Origin: Lentisphaerae bacterium WC36
GTDB lineage: Bacteria > Verrucomicrobiota > Lentisphaeria > Victivallales > SZUA-371
Direction of reading: 5' to 3'
Length of the DNA stretch: 64,000 nt
Assembly: GCA_020683205.1 (NCBI GenBank)
Contig: CP085689.1
Location: 1,426,001 to 1,490,000, forward strand
Position numbers and translations under genes: made by a program. The notes below the pieces were generated by a model that saw only the letters and a program-made list of their open reading frames with translations, did no database searches and had not been told where the DNA came from. Position 1 is the stretch's first letter; every line of letters begins with the position of its first letter. Below, in pieces: positions 25,991 through 35,944 of this stretch.

Positions 25991-26064
25991 TGGTTACCCC
26001 ATAAGGACTCGAACCTTAACTAAGTGGACCAAAACCACTTGTGCTACCATTACACCATGGGGTA
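25991..26064 (-). tRNA. tRNA-Gln (anticodon TTG)
   Basis: A 74-base cloverleaf including an encoded CCA. The acceptor stem is TACCCCA/TGGGGTA; the D arm has GTGT/GCAC with AATGGTA in the loop; the anticodon stem is AGTGG/CCACT with loop TTTTGGT (anticodon TTG); the T arm is TAAGG/CCTTA with loop TTCGAGT. The discriminator base is A. It reads CAA and probably CAG codons. Confidence 0.95.
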
Positions 26065-26334
26065 AACTCTTCAGTAATGAACTTTAAATAATTAAAGTGC
26101 GTTATTCATTGCTGAGTCATTAAAATACTCTTCATTAGAAAAAAATCAACACAAAATAGCAAAAAAAATAAGAAAAAATTTAAAATTGGAGTATATTTTT
26201 AAAGAGGAAAAACGTGCTGGTATTTTTTAGCTAAACGCTGTTTGTTTATAGTTAACTAGTTATGATGATTTGCCGTTATTCGAGAAGAAGTATGAGTTTT
26301 CAATTTAGATTTTTTAAATATAGGAACAAAATCT

Positions 26335-27426
26335 ATGAATGAGATTAATAATAATGAAAAAAAAATAAATAAATTTGATATTAACCTTAAAAAATATTCA
26401 ATGGTGAGCGCAAAAGGATTTGCGATGGGGGCTGCAAATGTTATTCCTGGCGTATCAGGAGGAACAGTAGCTTTTGTTACTGGAATTTATGAAGAATTGA
26501 TTGGTTCCTTAAAATATATTGCATCAAAAGAGTTTATTCTAAAAATTTTAAAATTTAAAATAAAAGAAATTTTAACTGATAAAGCAGTGCAATTTTTAAT
26601 TGCTTTGGCGTTAGGGGTGTTTGTTGCAATCGTTGCGGCTTCAAATATTTTTACATATAGTTTAGCACATTATCCTGAATTTACATTTTCATTCTTCGCT
26701 GGACTTGTTGCTGCTTCAATTATTAGTGTATTAAAAGAAATAAAAAAATGGGGTGTTTCGCGAATCATTGCAATAATTTCTGGAACTATAATTGCTTACT
26801 TTGTGGTAAATATGGTACCTGTTGAAACTCCGCAAACTTGGTGGATGTTTTTAATTGGTGGCGTAATTTTTATGTGCGCAATGATTTTGCCTGGTTTGTC
26901 GGGTTCGTTTTTAATGTTGATTTTAGGACAGTACACGTTGATTTGGGGAGCTGTTAAGTCACTGGCTCGCCTAAATTTTAAACTTCAAGATTTAACTATT
27001 ATATTTTTCGTTGGTGTTGGCGCTGTACTAGGGCTTGGAATGTTTTCTCATCTTTTGAATTGGGTATTTAAAAAATTTCACGATTTGACTGTGGCTGTTT
27101 TAACTGGTTTTATGGTTGGTTCTCTTTGGAAATTATGGCCTTGGAAAGAAATAGTTTCACGGTCAGTGCGTTTCATTAGCGATGTTGGAGATAATAAATA
27201 TGAAACTATTACAGAAAATATTTATCAAACTATGTTGGAAAATCCTGAAGTAAAGATTGAAAAAGCGCGTGTTTTAGTTGATAAAAATGTTTTACCACAA
27301 GCGTTTGAAGGGCAATTTTATGGTGTAGTAGGATTATTTGTGATTGGATTTATTTCAGTAATTATCCTTGAGATGGTGCTTAAAAAAGATAACAAAGAAT
27401 TGTTAGAAAATAATAATGAAGGGTAA
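26335..27426 (+). CDS. DUF368 membrane protein, PopT-like undecaprenyl-phosphate translocase family
   Basis: 363 residues and about eight to nine membrane segments. The family mark is AKGFAMGAANVIPGVSGGTVAFVTGIYE near the N-terminus, repeated in weaker form as MILPGLSGSFLMLILGQY around residue 190, an inverted-repeat-like layout. DUF368 proteins have been reported to recycle undecaprenyl phosphate across the inner membrane. A charged loop of about 50 residues lies near the C-terminus. It is first of nine plus-strand genes; nine bases separate it from lgt, which also acts on the envelope. Confidence 0.9.
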   Translation: MNEINNNEKKINKFDINLKKYSMVSAKGFAMGAANVIPGVSGGTVAFVTGIYEELIGSLKYIASKEFILKILKFKIKEILTDKAVQFLIALALGVFVAIVAASNIFTYSLAHYPEFTFSFFAGLVAASIISVLKEIKKWGVSRIIAIISGTIIAYFVVNMVPVETPQTWWMFLIGGVIFMCAMILPGLSGSFLMLILGQYTLIWGAVKSLARLNFKLQDLTIIFFVGVGAVLGLGMFSHLLNWVFKKFHDLTVAVLTGFMVGSLWKLWPWKEIVSRSVRFISDVGDNKYETITENIYQTMLENPEVKIEKARVLVDKNVLPQAFEGQFYGVVGLFVIGFISVIILEMVLKKDNKELLENNNEG

Positions 27427-27434
27427 TTAATACT

Positions 27435-28286
27435 ATGGAAAGAGTTGCATTTGAAATTTTTGATAAACAGGTTTACTGGTATGGAATTTTTACAGCATTA
27501 GGTTTTTTAGCTGGTTATTTTTTTGTTATGAAGAATCGTTGTTTTGCAAAAATGACTAAAGATGAACCTGCTAATTTAGTAATGTTAGCGGCAATTGCGG
27601 GAATTGTTGGCGCAAGATTGTTTTATGTTGTACAATTTTGGGATGAACAATTTGCAAATAAACCTTTTGGCAGTATTTTTCGTATTGACCAAGGAGGACA
27701 GGTCTTTTACGGAGGTTTTATTTTAGCAGTAATTACGATTGTGGTATTCTGTAAAATAAAAAAACTTTCAATACTTGGTGTGCTTGATGTACTAGCGCCA
27801 AGTTTGGCGATTGGACATGCTCTTGGGCGAATTGGATGTTTTATTAATGGTTGTTGTTATGGCTTGCCGACAAAGTGTGCCATTTCAATTAAATATTCTG
27901 TAGGAAATTATCCAGCTGTCAAATATCACAATACACCGTTGCATGCCGTGCAATTGTATGAAGCTCTAGCTAACGTTGCGTTGTTTGCATTATTAATGTA
28001 CACCATTAGAAAATTTAAAACAGGTTTTACAGTGGGACTTTATTTTGTATGTTACGGTTTTTTAAGATATATAATGGAAGCAAATTTTAGAGGCGATCAT
28101 ATTGAATTGGTAAAAAATGAATTCACTAAAGCTGAAATTGTTGGCATGATTATTATTCCAATTGGGATTGCCTTAATGGTCGTTAGCTATTACATTAACA
28201 ACAGGTCTGTTCTGAGAAGTGCAGGAGAGTTTGAAAATATCGATGATAGTAAAGAAAATTTAGAGAATAAGAAAAACAAAAGATAA
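27435..28286 (+). CDS. lgt: Prolipoprotein diacylglyceryl transferase
   Basis: 283 residues with seven hydrophobic segments. Family marks are IAGIVGARLFYVVQFW, GGQVFYGGFI, the signature GHALGRIGCFINGCCYG and HAVQLYEA. Lgt moves a diacylglyceryl group from phosphatidylglycerol to the lipobox cysteine of prolipoproteins at the inner membrane. Several lipoproteins are encoded in this window. The signature has Cys where many family members have Asn or Glu (IGCFINGCCYG), a common variant in distant bacteria. A charged C-terminal tail is present. Confidence 0.93.
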   Translation: MERVAFEIFDKQVYWYGIFTALGFLAGYFFVMKNRCFAKMTKDEPANLVMLAAIAGIVGARLFYVVQFWDEQFANKPFGSIFRIDQGGQVFYGGFILAVITIVVFCKIKKLSILGVLDVLAPSLAIGHALGRIGCFINGCCYGLPTKCAISIKYSVGNYPAVKYHNTPLHAVQLYEALANVALFALLMYTIRKFKTGFTVGLYFVCYGFLRYIMEANFRGDHIELVKNEFTKAEIVGMIIIPIGIALMVVSYYINNRSVLRSAGEFENIDDSKENLENKKNKR

Positions 28287-28332
28287 AACATTTTTAATAA
28301 CAAAAATTTAGAAAATAAAGTTAAGAAGTAAA

Positions 28333-29601
28333 ATGACAACAGAAAACGAACTAAATAATAACTCAGGCATTGTGCCTGATAACAATATTAATGGTAATTT
28401 TGACCTAAATAACGAAACTGGTGAATATGAAATGCGCTATAAAATTGGTGAAGAATTCAATGGAATGCGCTTAGATTTAGCCGTCGTTGAATTAGTTAAA
28501 GATTATTCGCGCTCATGGGTTCAAAAAGCAATTAAAAATGGCAGGGTAATTTTAAATAACCGCGTTGAAAAGTCTCCAAAATTTAAAATTACCAGCGGAA
28601 TTAATTTAATTACGGTGGTTTTAACAGATAACAATACCGAATTACAAAAAGGTATGCAACCTGAAAATATTCCTTTAGAGGTGATTTTTGAAGATGAACA
28701 TTTAATTGTAATTAATAAACCTCCTGCAATGGTTGTTCATCCAGCAGCAGGAAATTATTCTGGAACATTAGTAAATGGGTTATTAAATATTGATGGATTA
28801 TTTTCACCTGATATTTCATTGAGTGAAGGTCGACCTGGAATTGTCCATCGCCTTGATAAAGACACTTCAGGATGCATTGTAGTGGCAAAAAATGCTATAT
28901 GTCAGGCTAGATTAATGAAGTTATTTGCCGAACGTCGTGTCAAAAAAGCATATGCAGCTGTGGTTTGTAATTGGCCTCATTTAATTCGCGAAGAACTACG
29001 TACTTTAATTGGACGTCATCCAGTAAGTCGTAAAAAAATGGCTGTAGTTGATCGTAATGGAAAAGAAGCAATTACGGAATATGAATTATTGCAAACTGGA
29101 AAAATTGATGAAGTGCCTTTTAGTTTATTAAAAGTAAAAATCAAAACAGGTCGAACGCATCAAATTCGTGTTCATTTAAGTAGTAAAAATTTACCAATTG
29201 CAGGTGATGAAATTTATGGTGGAAAGCAAAAAATAGAATTCCCACGACAAATGTTACACGCTTGGCGTTTAGAATTTTTGCACCCAATCACAGGGCGCAA
29301 AATGAGATTTAGAGCAGATTTTCCAGAAGATTTTCAAAATGTATTAGATTCGTTTAAAGAAAGTGAATATTATAATGAACTAGAAAAAGTTCATTCACCT
29401 CTATATGATGATCAATTACGTTATATTGGTGATGATATGTTAGAAAATGAAGATTTTTCTACATATGATTTTGATGATGATTATCAAGATTACGGTATTT
29501 ATGATGACGATGAGGATCAAAATCCAACCAGTGACAATTATGACGTGGATAATGAAGATTTTGACGGAGACAATAACTCCTACGTCAGAAGTGTTGATTA
29601 A
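28333..29601 (+). CDS. 23S rRNA pseudouridine synthase, RluD/RluA family, with acidic C-terminal tail
   Basis: 422 residues. An N-terminal polar leader (about 40 residues) is followed by an S4 RNA-binding domain (SRSWVQKAIKNGRVILNN) and the catalytic domain with the HRLDKDTSG motif holding the catalytic Asp. Later come KTGRTHQIRVHL and the family end LHAWRLEFLHPIT. It converts uridines of rRNA to pseudouridine. After the catalytic core (about residue 330) come roughly 90 residues that are strongly acidic (many Asp, Tyr, Asn), which ordinary RluD lacks. It lies in the nine-gene run between lgt and mnmG. Confidence 0.93.
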   Translation: MTTENELNNNSGIVPDNNINGNFDLNNETGEYEMRYKIGEEFNGMRLDLAVVELVKDYSRSWVQKAIKNGRVILNNRVEKSPKFKITSGINLITVVLTDNNTELQKGMQPENIPLEVIFEDEHLIVINKPPAMVVHPAAGNYSGTLVNGLLNIDGLFSPDISLSEGRPGIVHRLDKDTSGCIVVAKNAICQARLMKLFAERRVKKAYAAVVCNWPHLIREELRTLIGRHPVSRKKMAVVDRNGKEAITEYELLQTGKIDEVPFSLLKVKIKTGRTHQIRVHLSSKNLPIAGDEIYGGKQKIEFPRQMLHAWRLEFLHPITGRKMRFRADFPEDFQNVLDSFKESEYYNELEKVHSPLYDDQLRYIGDDMLENEDFSTYDFDDDYQDYGIYDDDEDQNPTSDNYDVDNEDFDGDNNSYVRSVD

Positions 29602-29630
29602 AGAATAATGAAATAAAGATAAATAAAAGT

Positions 29631-31541
29631 ATGAATATTAATAAAAATTTCAATGAATATAATTACAATGTGATTGTTATTGGTGGTGGACATGCAGGGT
29701 GTGATGCGGCTATGGCTGCTGCACGTTTAGGAGCAAAAACGTTGCTAATTACTATAAATATGGATCATATTGCTCAAATGAGTTGCAATCCTGCGATTGG
29801 AGGAATTGCTAAAGGGCAGGTGGTGCGTGAAATTGATGCATTAGGCGGAGTGCAAGGTCGCGTGACTGATGCTGCAGCAATTCAGTTTAGAATGCTAAAC
29901 AGTGCAAAAGGACCAGCCGTTTGGTCACCACGTGCACAATGTGATCGTCATCATTTTCAGCGCGCGATGAAATATGAATTAGAACGGCAGGAAAATTTAG
30001 ATATTAAGCAAGCATTTGCAACAAAATTTATCATGGATAAAGCTAATGAAAATATTGTTGGAATTGAAACAAATTTTGCCGATTATTTTTATTGTGATGC
30101 AATGGTAATCTGTTCGGGTACATTTTTGAATGGATTACTTCATTATGGAATGCAGAATTTTACAGGGGGAAGAGCAGGGGATCCAGCATCGATTGATTTG
30201 GCAAATAATTTAAAAAGCCAACTAGATTTAAGAATTGGTCGCCTGAAAACAGGAACACCTCCAAGAATTTTAGCAAAGACGATTGATTTTAGTAAAATGG
30301 AATACCAAGCAAGTGATAATTTTGAGGAACAATTTAGCCATTTTACAACTGAAAATGTGTTTCCAAAGGCTGAACATAAAGAAATGCCATGCTATATGGT
30401 TTATTCGAATGATAAAACAGCCGAAGTTGTTAAGGAAAATATTCAGAAAGCTCCTATGTATTCGGGTAAGATTGAGGGTATTGGAGCTCGTTATTGTCCA
30501 TCGTTTGAAGATAAAGTTATTCGTTTTCCTCACCATGAAAAGCATTTATTGTATTTGGAGCCAGAGGGTGAATTTACCGAAGAGTATTATATCAATGGTA
30601 TTTCAACAAGTTTACCTCCTGAAGTGCAAAATCAAATGATCCAGTCGGTTGAAGGGCTTGAAAATGCAGTGATTTCGCGTTATGCATATGCCATTGAATA
30701 TGACTTTATTTTCCCAGACCAGTTAGAACGTACGCTGATGACAAAGCGTTATAATAATTTATTTACTGCTGGACAGATAAACGGTACAAGTGGTTATGAA
30801 GAGGCTGCAGGACAAGGTTTAGTTGCAGGAATGAATGCTGCCAAAGTTGCGGCAGGAAAAACTCCAGTTGAATTGTCTCGAGATACTAGTTATATTGGTG
30901 TAATGATTGATGATTTAGTAACTAAAGAAATTATTGAACCTTATAGATTATTTACCAGTCGAGCTGAATATCGTTTGCGTTTACGCCAAGACAATACTGA
31001 TTTGCGTTTATGTGAATTTGCGCATCAAAATGGATTGTTAGATAGTGAAAAATATTTACAATTTGTCGAATATAAGGGAAAACTAGAAAATAGTATTTAT
31101 ATTGCAAAATCACAAAAAGTAAAAGGTAAAACTTATTGGGAACACCTTCGTTTATTAAAAGGTAAATTTGATATTGAAAATGAGCAACCAATTGAAGAAT
31201 TGCCATTTGATGTTAATGAACTAGAATTAGATTTTGTTAATAGTTTTAGTGACCGCCGAGCAATGAAGCAGTTGGCGATTGAAGCACATTATGAAGGTTA
31301 TATTAGACGTGAAAATCAGTCTGTAAACCGTTTGAATAAACTTGAAAAATGGCGAATTCCTAAAAATTTTGATTATAATGAAATTAAAGGACTTCGTAAT
31401 GAATCACGCATGAAATTATGCAAAGTAAACCCGACGTCATTGGCTCAAGCAACTAGAATTGATGGAGTTACTCCTGCTGAAATTGCCTTATTACAAGTTC
31501 ATTTGAAGCGTTTGCAAAATAAAACAGAAAATAATAGCTAA
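29631..31541 (+). CDS. mnmG: tRNA uridine-5-carboxymethylaminomethyl modification enzyme MnmG (GidA)
   Basis: 636 residues, normal length. The FAD-binding loop VIGGGHAGCDAAMAAARLG starts near residue 16. The conserved SCNPAIGGIAKGQVVREIDALGG, the FCSGTFL-type strand (CSGTFLNG) and YFTSRAEYRLRLRQDN-type segment (LFTSRAEYRLRLRQDN) are present. With MnmE it installs the cmnm5 group on wobble uridine of several tRNAs, including tRNA-Gln(TTG) of the kind encoded upstream. There is no mnmE or replication origin gene beside it, unlike many genomes. Confidence 0.97.
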   Translation: MNINKNFNEYNYNVIVIGGGHAGCDAAMAAARLGAKTLLITINMDHIAQMSCNPAIGGIAKGQVVREIDALGGVQGRVTDAAAIQFRMLNSAKGPAVWSPRAQCDRHHFQRAMKYELERQENLDIKQAFATKFIMDKANENIVGIETNFADYFYCDAMVICSGTFLNGLLHYGMQNFTGGRAGDPASIDLANNLKSQLDLRIGRLKTGTPPRILAKTIDFSKMEYQASDNFEEQFSHFTTENVFPKAEHKEMPCYMVYSNDKTAEVVKENIQKAPMYSGKIEGIGARYCPSFEDKVIRFPHHEKHLLYLEPEGEFTEEYYINGISTSLPPEVQNQMIQSVEGLENAVISRYAYAIEYDFIFPDQLERTLMTKRYNNLFTAGQINGTSGYEEAAGQGLVAGMNAAKVAAGKTPVELSRDTSYIGVMIDDLVTKEIIEPYRLFTSRAEYRLRLRQDNTDLRLCEFAHQNGLLDSEKYLQFVEYKGKLENSIYIAKSQKVKGKTYWEHLRLLKGKFDIENEQPIEELPFDVNELELDFVNSFSDRRAMKQLAIEAHYEGYIRRENQSVNRLNKLEKWRIPKNFDYNEIKGLRNESRMKLCKVNPTSLAQATRIDGVTPAEIALLQVHLKRLQNKTENNS

Positions 31542-31577
31542 AAATTATTTAATATTAATATAAAAAGGAAAATTGTC

Positions 31578-32528
31578 TTGCAGGTTAAACTTGAGCAAAA
31601 ATCATTGTTGATATCGACATTTAAGCAATTGCTGAGTCAGAAAGGGTCTGCAATTTGTTTATTTATTTTGGCTATGGCTGTAGCACTAACTTTCACGCAG
31701 GAAATTTACCTTTTTTATTGCAATACTTATAATTTGACCCCAATATATGAAGAAGGCAATATGGTCAATAGTTTTCAACCGCCTTCTGCTGAACATTGGT
31801 TCGGAACAGATTATCGAGGGCGCGACGTATTGCTAAGAGCAATAGCAGGAACTGCAACGGCTGTGAAAGTAGGATTGATTGCGTCATTAATTGCGGCTGT
31901 GATTGGCGTACTTTTAGGAGCTATTGCTGGATATTATGGAGGAATTGTTGATGATGTTGTGGTATGGATTTACAGCACATTTGCGGCAATGCCTACTTTA
32001 TTATTTATTTTATCATTTTCATTATTGGTATCTAAAGGTTTTTTATCAGGCTCTTTATACGATTTTTTTTGTGGCTGTGCAAAACTATTTAATACTGAAC
32101 CAGCAATGTTTGCCGTCTATTTGGGTATAGGTTTAACTGGCTGGGTTAGTTTGTGCCGTGTAGTTCGTGCAGAAACCATGAAATTGCGTAAAACAGCTTA
32201 TGCTGAAGCTGCAGTTGTTAATGGATTTTCATCACCATATATAATATTTAAGCATATCATTCCAAATTTATTTCATTTAGTAATCATATATTTTTCAATG
32301 CGTTTTGCATATGCAATTATGACTGAAGTAATTGTGAGTTATTTAGGTCTTGGTGCACAATCTTCGCCAAGCTGGGGAGTGATGATTTCAGATGGACAGA
32401 TGAGACTGTGGCGAGGCATTTATTGGGAAGTTGGCGCTGCAACACTATTTATGTTTGTATTAGTGTTATGTGTTAATTTATTAAGTGATTATTTACGCGA
32501 TATTTTAGATCCCAAATTAAAAAGATAA
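31578..32528 (+). CDS. Oligopeptide/dipeptide ABC transporter permease, OppC/DppC type
   Basis: 316 residues starting at a TTG with AAAAGGA eight bases upstream. There is one N-terminal membrane helix, then a periplasmic section with HWFGTDYRGRDVLLRAIAG, the usual OppC mark. A block of about five helices follows, with the cytoplasmic EAA loop AYAEAAVVNGFSSPYIIFKHIIPN that docks the ATPase. It imports peptides or other compounds with an OppB partner and OppD/F ATPases. None of those is adjacent; an OppF-like ATPase occurs 19 kb further on. Confidence 0.92.
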   Translation: MQVKLEQKSLLISTFKQLLSQKGSAICLFILAMAVALTFTQEIYLFYCNTYNLTPIYEEGNMVNSFQPPSAEHWFGTDYRGRDVLLRAIAGTATAVKVGLIASLIAAVIGVLLGAIAGYYGGIVDDVVVWIYSTFAAMPTLLFILSFSLLVSKGFLSGSLYDFFCGCAKLFNTEPAMFAVYLGIGLTGWVSLCRVVRAETMKLRKTAYAEAAVVNGFSSPYIIFKHIIPNLFHLVIIYFSMRFAYAIMTEVIVSYLGLGAQSSPSWGVMISDGQMRLWRGIYWEVGAATLFMFVLVLCVNLLSDYLRDILDPKLKR

Positions 32529-32550
32529 TTGATAAATCCTTCTAGATATT

Positions 32551-33384
32551 ATGAACTATTATCAAATTTTAAATGTTAAAAATGATTGTGATTTTGCAAC
32601 CTTAAAAAAAGCATATTTTAAACAAGCAAAGTTATGCCATCCAGACCTTTTTGCTGGAGATAAAAATAAAGAAGAAGAGTTTAAAAAATTAGTTAATGCG
32701 TTTGATGTTATTTCAGATCCTGTAAAGCGAGCATGTTATGATCAACAGCTAATTACGACTGTTCTTACTCAAGAAACAGAAGAAAATACTGAATTTAATA
32801 ATCAGGACTTTGTACTAAATACTAAGTCAATTATGGATTCAATTGCTGACGATATTCTTGAAGAGTTAATTGTTGGTAATAATATTGATGTTGATAAAAG
32901 TTCTCTAGCAACCTTATTAACCGACCTTGAACAGACCGAAACGTTTATTATGTATCGTGAGGCGAAAAATTTATTTTTTAATTACGAATACAAGAAGGCT
33001 GGGTGTTTGTTCAAAAAATTAGCAAAAAAGACTCCCCAGAATATTTTATATCATTACTACTTAGGGCAGTCCTATGCTTGCCAACATAATTTTATTCGCG
33101 CAGTTGGACAATTCAGAACTGCATTAAAGCTTGGCAAATTAAGAATTCCAACTCAGCAATTATACCGCATTAAACATGAATTAAGTGATTTAATTAAAAA
33201 ACAAAACTTTCTAATTAGAACTATGCTTAAATTGAGTGAACCTATTGAGAAAAATGCAGTAGGAAATTTTGAAGCAGATAAAATTTTGATTACTGAAACA
33301 GAAAAATCAATGAATCGAATTATGCGTAAAAATGCTCGGTTGAAACGCTTAGAGAATAATAAACGTCAAAAACTCCAAAAATAA
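32551..33384 (+). CDS. J-domain (DnaJ-like) protein with TPR-like C-terminal region
   Basis: 277 residues. J domain at 1-66 with the essential HPD triad (CHPDLF) and NAFDVISDPVKRACYDQ. There is no Gly/Phe linker or zinc-finger region, so it is a class III J protein. The middle (about 130-205) has helix pairs with spacing like tetratricopeptide repeats (YKKAGCLFKKLAKKTPQN, YYLGQSYACQHNFIRAVGQF). It would recruit Hsp70 to a specific client through this part. The C-terminus is basic. It is separate from the full DnaJ at 53.7 kb. Confidence 0.85.
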   Translation: MNYYQILNVKNDCDFATLKKAYFKQAKLCHPDLFAGDKNKEEEFKKLVNAFDVISDPVKRACYDQQLITTVLTQETEENTEFNNQDFVLNTKSIMDSIADDILEELIVGNNIDVDKSSLATLLTDLEQTETFIMYREAKNLFFNYEYKKAGCLFKKLAKKTPQNILYHYYLGQSYACQHNFIRAVGQFRTALKLGKLRIPTQQLYRIKHELSDLIKKQNFLIRTMLKLSEPIEKNAVGNFEADKILITETEKSMNRIMRKNARLKRLENNKRQKLQK

Positions 33385-33468
33385 CAATAAATAATTGCAT
33401 AATGCTTATTTAAAGAGTAACTTAACACCACTAAATAATTTATAAAATTAATCAAGGTTAAAAATCAT

Positions 33469-34449
33469 ATGTATAATAATTTCCAACCATTTAATAGTAA
33501 ATCTTCGGAATTGGCAGTAAAATCGCTGTTCGCAATTATTTTAATTAATATATTATGTTTATTTATCTTACCACCTTTAAATTTGAGAGTAACTGCATCT
33601 CAATATATTATGGGAGCACTTGATGGTAGTCTTGATAAAAGATTTTTACTGTTTTCTTTAAATCATTATGGAGTCACCCACTTGTGGCTTTGGCAGTATG
33701 TAACAAGTATGTTTATGCACGGAGATTTTAGTCATATCTTGTTTAATATGTATGGGTTATTTTTGTTTGGAAAATTGGTTGCACCAATTCTCGGCGTTAA
33801 AAGGTTTTTAGCTTTATATTTTTTTAGCGGCATATTTGGAGGTTTAGTCTATACTGCTGTTGCAGCACTTTCTGGAGGACAATATTTTTTAATTGGTGCA
33901 AGTGGAGCGGTGATGGGAATAACTGTTGCATGTGGTATGTTGCTACCTAATTTTCAATTTATGATGCTTTTTTTCCCAACGCCAATCAAAGCAAAAACGT
34001 TAGTAATCATTTATATTATTTTGAACGTTTTATACCAGTTTGCTCCGTTCGGTGATACTAATGTTGCCTATGTTGCACATTTAGGTGGAGCTTTAGGTGC
34101 ATATATTTTCCTTAAAATAATTTATCGTAAAAATGCATATATGATTTGGGATCCTTTTGTAGGGTTATTTGGCAAAAAAGGATTGCATAAAACGATGACT
34201 AAACAGTACAGAGCTAAAGATATCAATAGAAAAAATTCTAATTCAGTTGAACCAAATGCTCAGGATCAAAATAAATATGATCGTTTTAGTATTAATGATA
34301 GAAAAACTAAATTCAGTTCAAGTGAAAAAATTAGTCAACGAGAGATTGATTATTTATTAAATAAAATATCTGAACAGGGTGTAAAAGCCTTAACAGAAGA
34401 AGAATTCCAGAAGTTGAAGCAAATTAGAAAGCAAGTACAAAAACGATGA
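33469..34449 (+). CDS. Rhomboid family intramembrane serine protease
   Basis: 326 residues with six or more membrane segments in residues 15-225. The catalytic Ser is in the GASG motif (about S145) and the catalytic His in AHLGGALG (about H204). The HGDFSHILFNMYGLFLFG segment matches the rhomboid helix-2 HxxxxHxxxN pattern. It cleaves membrane-protein substrates within the bilayer; substrates cannot be predicted. The last 100 residues are polar and soluble, an extension beyond the core. It is ten bases upstream of glgA and ends with TGA. Confidence 0.92.
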   Translation: MYNNFQPFNSKSSELAVKSLFAIILINILCLFILPPLNLRVTASQYIMGALDGSLDKRFLLFSLNHYGVTHLWLWQYVTSMFMHGDFSHILFNMYGLFLFGKLVAPILGVKRFLALYFFSGIFGGLVYTAVAALSGGQYFLIGASGAVMGITVACGMLLPNFQFMMLFFPTPIKAKTLVIIYIILNVLYQFAPFGDTNVAYVAHLGGALGAYIFLKIIYRKNAYMIWDPFVGLFGKKGLHKTMTKQYRAKDINRKNSNSVEPNAQDQNKYDRFSINDRKTKFSSSEKISQREIDYLLNKISEQGVKALTEEEFQKLKQIRKQVQKR

Positions 34450-34459
34450 GGTCTAGTTA

Positions 34460-35944
34460 ATGACTAAGAAAAATATTGTTTGGGTAAGTAGTGAAGTCCA
34501 CCCTTATGCAAAAACTGGTGGTTTGGCAGATGTTGTGGCATCTCTTTCATTACAGCAGAGCAAAATGGGACACAACGTTTCAGTTATAATGCCATTCTAT
34601 CGCCAGCAAATTGCAGACTTGAACATTAAGTTTAATAAAAAATATGATTTACTTGAAGTTCCTTTTGGGTTTCACACCGAGTGGGCGCAAGTTTTGGAGC
34701 ACCGTGTCAATAAGAATTTAAAATTTTACTTTATTGAATTTGATAGATTTTTTGATCGCCCAACATTATACGACTACAATGGAAGTGAATATTCAGATAA
34801 TGGGCAACGTTATATTTTCTTTAGCCGTGCGGCTATGGAAACTGTAAAACTATTAAACATTAAGGCTGATATTTTACACACTAATGATTGGCACAGCGCA
34901 TTATGTTGTGTTTATTTAAAAAGTGATTTATATAGTCATTTGCCGCAATTCAAAAAGTGTCGAAGTGTTTTAACAATTCACAACATTGGCTATCAAGGGC
35001 GAATTGATAAAAGCAATATGTACTGGACTAATTTGGGTTGGGAATATTTTAATTTTCAGTGTTTAGAATATTATGATTGTATAAATTTGTTAAAAGGTGG
35101 AATATTGACTGCTGATATGGTTAATGCTGTAAGCCCTACATATGCAGATGAGATTTTATCAAGTGAATTTTCTTTTGGACTAGATGGTCCATTACGCCAT
35201 TGTGCAAGTCGTGGTAAATTGCGAGGAATTATCAATGGTATTGACATCGAACGTTGGGATCCAACTTCAGATGAATTAATTGAGGCAAATTTTAGTTATC
35301 GTACTATTACTAAAGGTAAAGCAAAGTGTAAGGCTGATTTACAAAAGGACTTTAATTTGCCCATTAGAGCAGATATCCCTTTATTTGGTACAATTTCACG
35401 CTTAGCAGACCAAAAGGGACTTGATGTGCTAGCTAAATGTTTAGAGAAGATGCTAGCTAATAATGATATTCAGTTTGTATTGTTGGGTGACGGTGACGAT
35501 TATTTAGAAAAATATTTTCAATATTTGCGTGATAGATTTCCCGCAAAAGTTGGGGTTTATTTAGGATACAATGATAAATTAGCTCATGAAATTGAAGCTG
35601 GTTGTGACATGTTTTTGATGCCTTCACGCTATGAGCCGTGTGGGCTAAACCAAATGTATAGCATGCGCTATGGAACTGTTCCAATTGTCAGAGCTACTGG
35701 TGGTCTTGAAGATACTGTAAATTGTTATTCTGTAGAAAAAATTTCAAAAGCTACTGGTTTTAAATTTTACGATTTACATTTAAACGCACTGCGTAATACC
35801 ATCGAATGGGCTTGTGAAGTTTATTTAAATAAACCAAAAGATTTCAGAAAAATGCAAATAAATGGTATGAAAGAGGATTTCTCTTGGCAACATACTGCAA
35901 AATTATACGAGTTATTATACGAAGATGCAAACAGAACTATTTGA
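34460..35944 (+). CDS. glgA: Glycogen synthase, ADP-glucose type (GT5)
   Basis: 494 residues. The N-terminal ADP-glucose binding motif is KTGGLADVVASLS (near residue 20). NDWHSAL and TIHNIGYQG belong to the N-domain, and EPCGLNQMYSMRYGTVPIVRATGGLEDTV is the conserved E-x7-E region of GT-B enzymes. It extends alpha-1,4-glucan chains using ADP-glucose. No other glycogen genes are in the window. Its stop (TGA) lies 20 bases inside queA. Confidence 0.95.
   Translation: MTKKNIVWVSSEVHPYAKTGGLADVVASLSLQQSKMGHNVSVIMPFYRQQIADLNIKFNKKYDLLEVPFGFHTEWAQVLEHRVNKNLKFYFIEFDRFFDRPTLYDYNGSEYSDNGQRYIFFSRAAMETVKLLNIKADILHTNDWHSALCCVYLKSDLYSHLPQFKKCRSVLTIHNIGYQGRIDKSNMYWTNLGWEYFNFQCLEYYDCINLLKGGILTADMVNAVSPTYADEILSSEFSFGLDGPLRHCASRGKLRGIINGIDIERWDPTSDELIEANFSYRTITKGKAKCKADLQKDFNLPIRADIPLFGTISRLADQKGLDVLAKCLEKMLANNDIQFVLLGDGDDYLEKYFQYLRDRFPAKVGVYLGYNDKLAHEIEAGCDMFLMPSRYEPCGLNQMYSMRYGTVPIVRATGGLEDTVNCYSVEKISKATGFKFYDLHLNALRNTIEWACEVYLNKPKDFRKMQINGMKEDFSWQHTAKLYELLYEDANRTI

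Noticed and set aside
30270-30545. Antisense and shifted frames inside mnmG
   Set aside because: They overlap a complete mnmG, show no family pattern and have no ribosome sites.
31578-31580. TTG start of the OppC-like gene as an artefact
   Set aside because: The AAAAGGA site at ideal distance and absence of a better ATG before the first helix support the TTG start.
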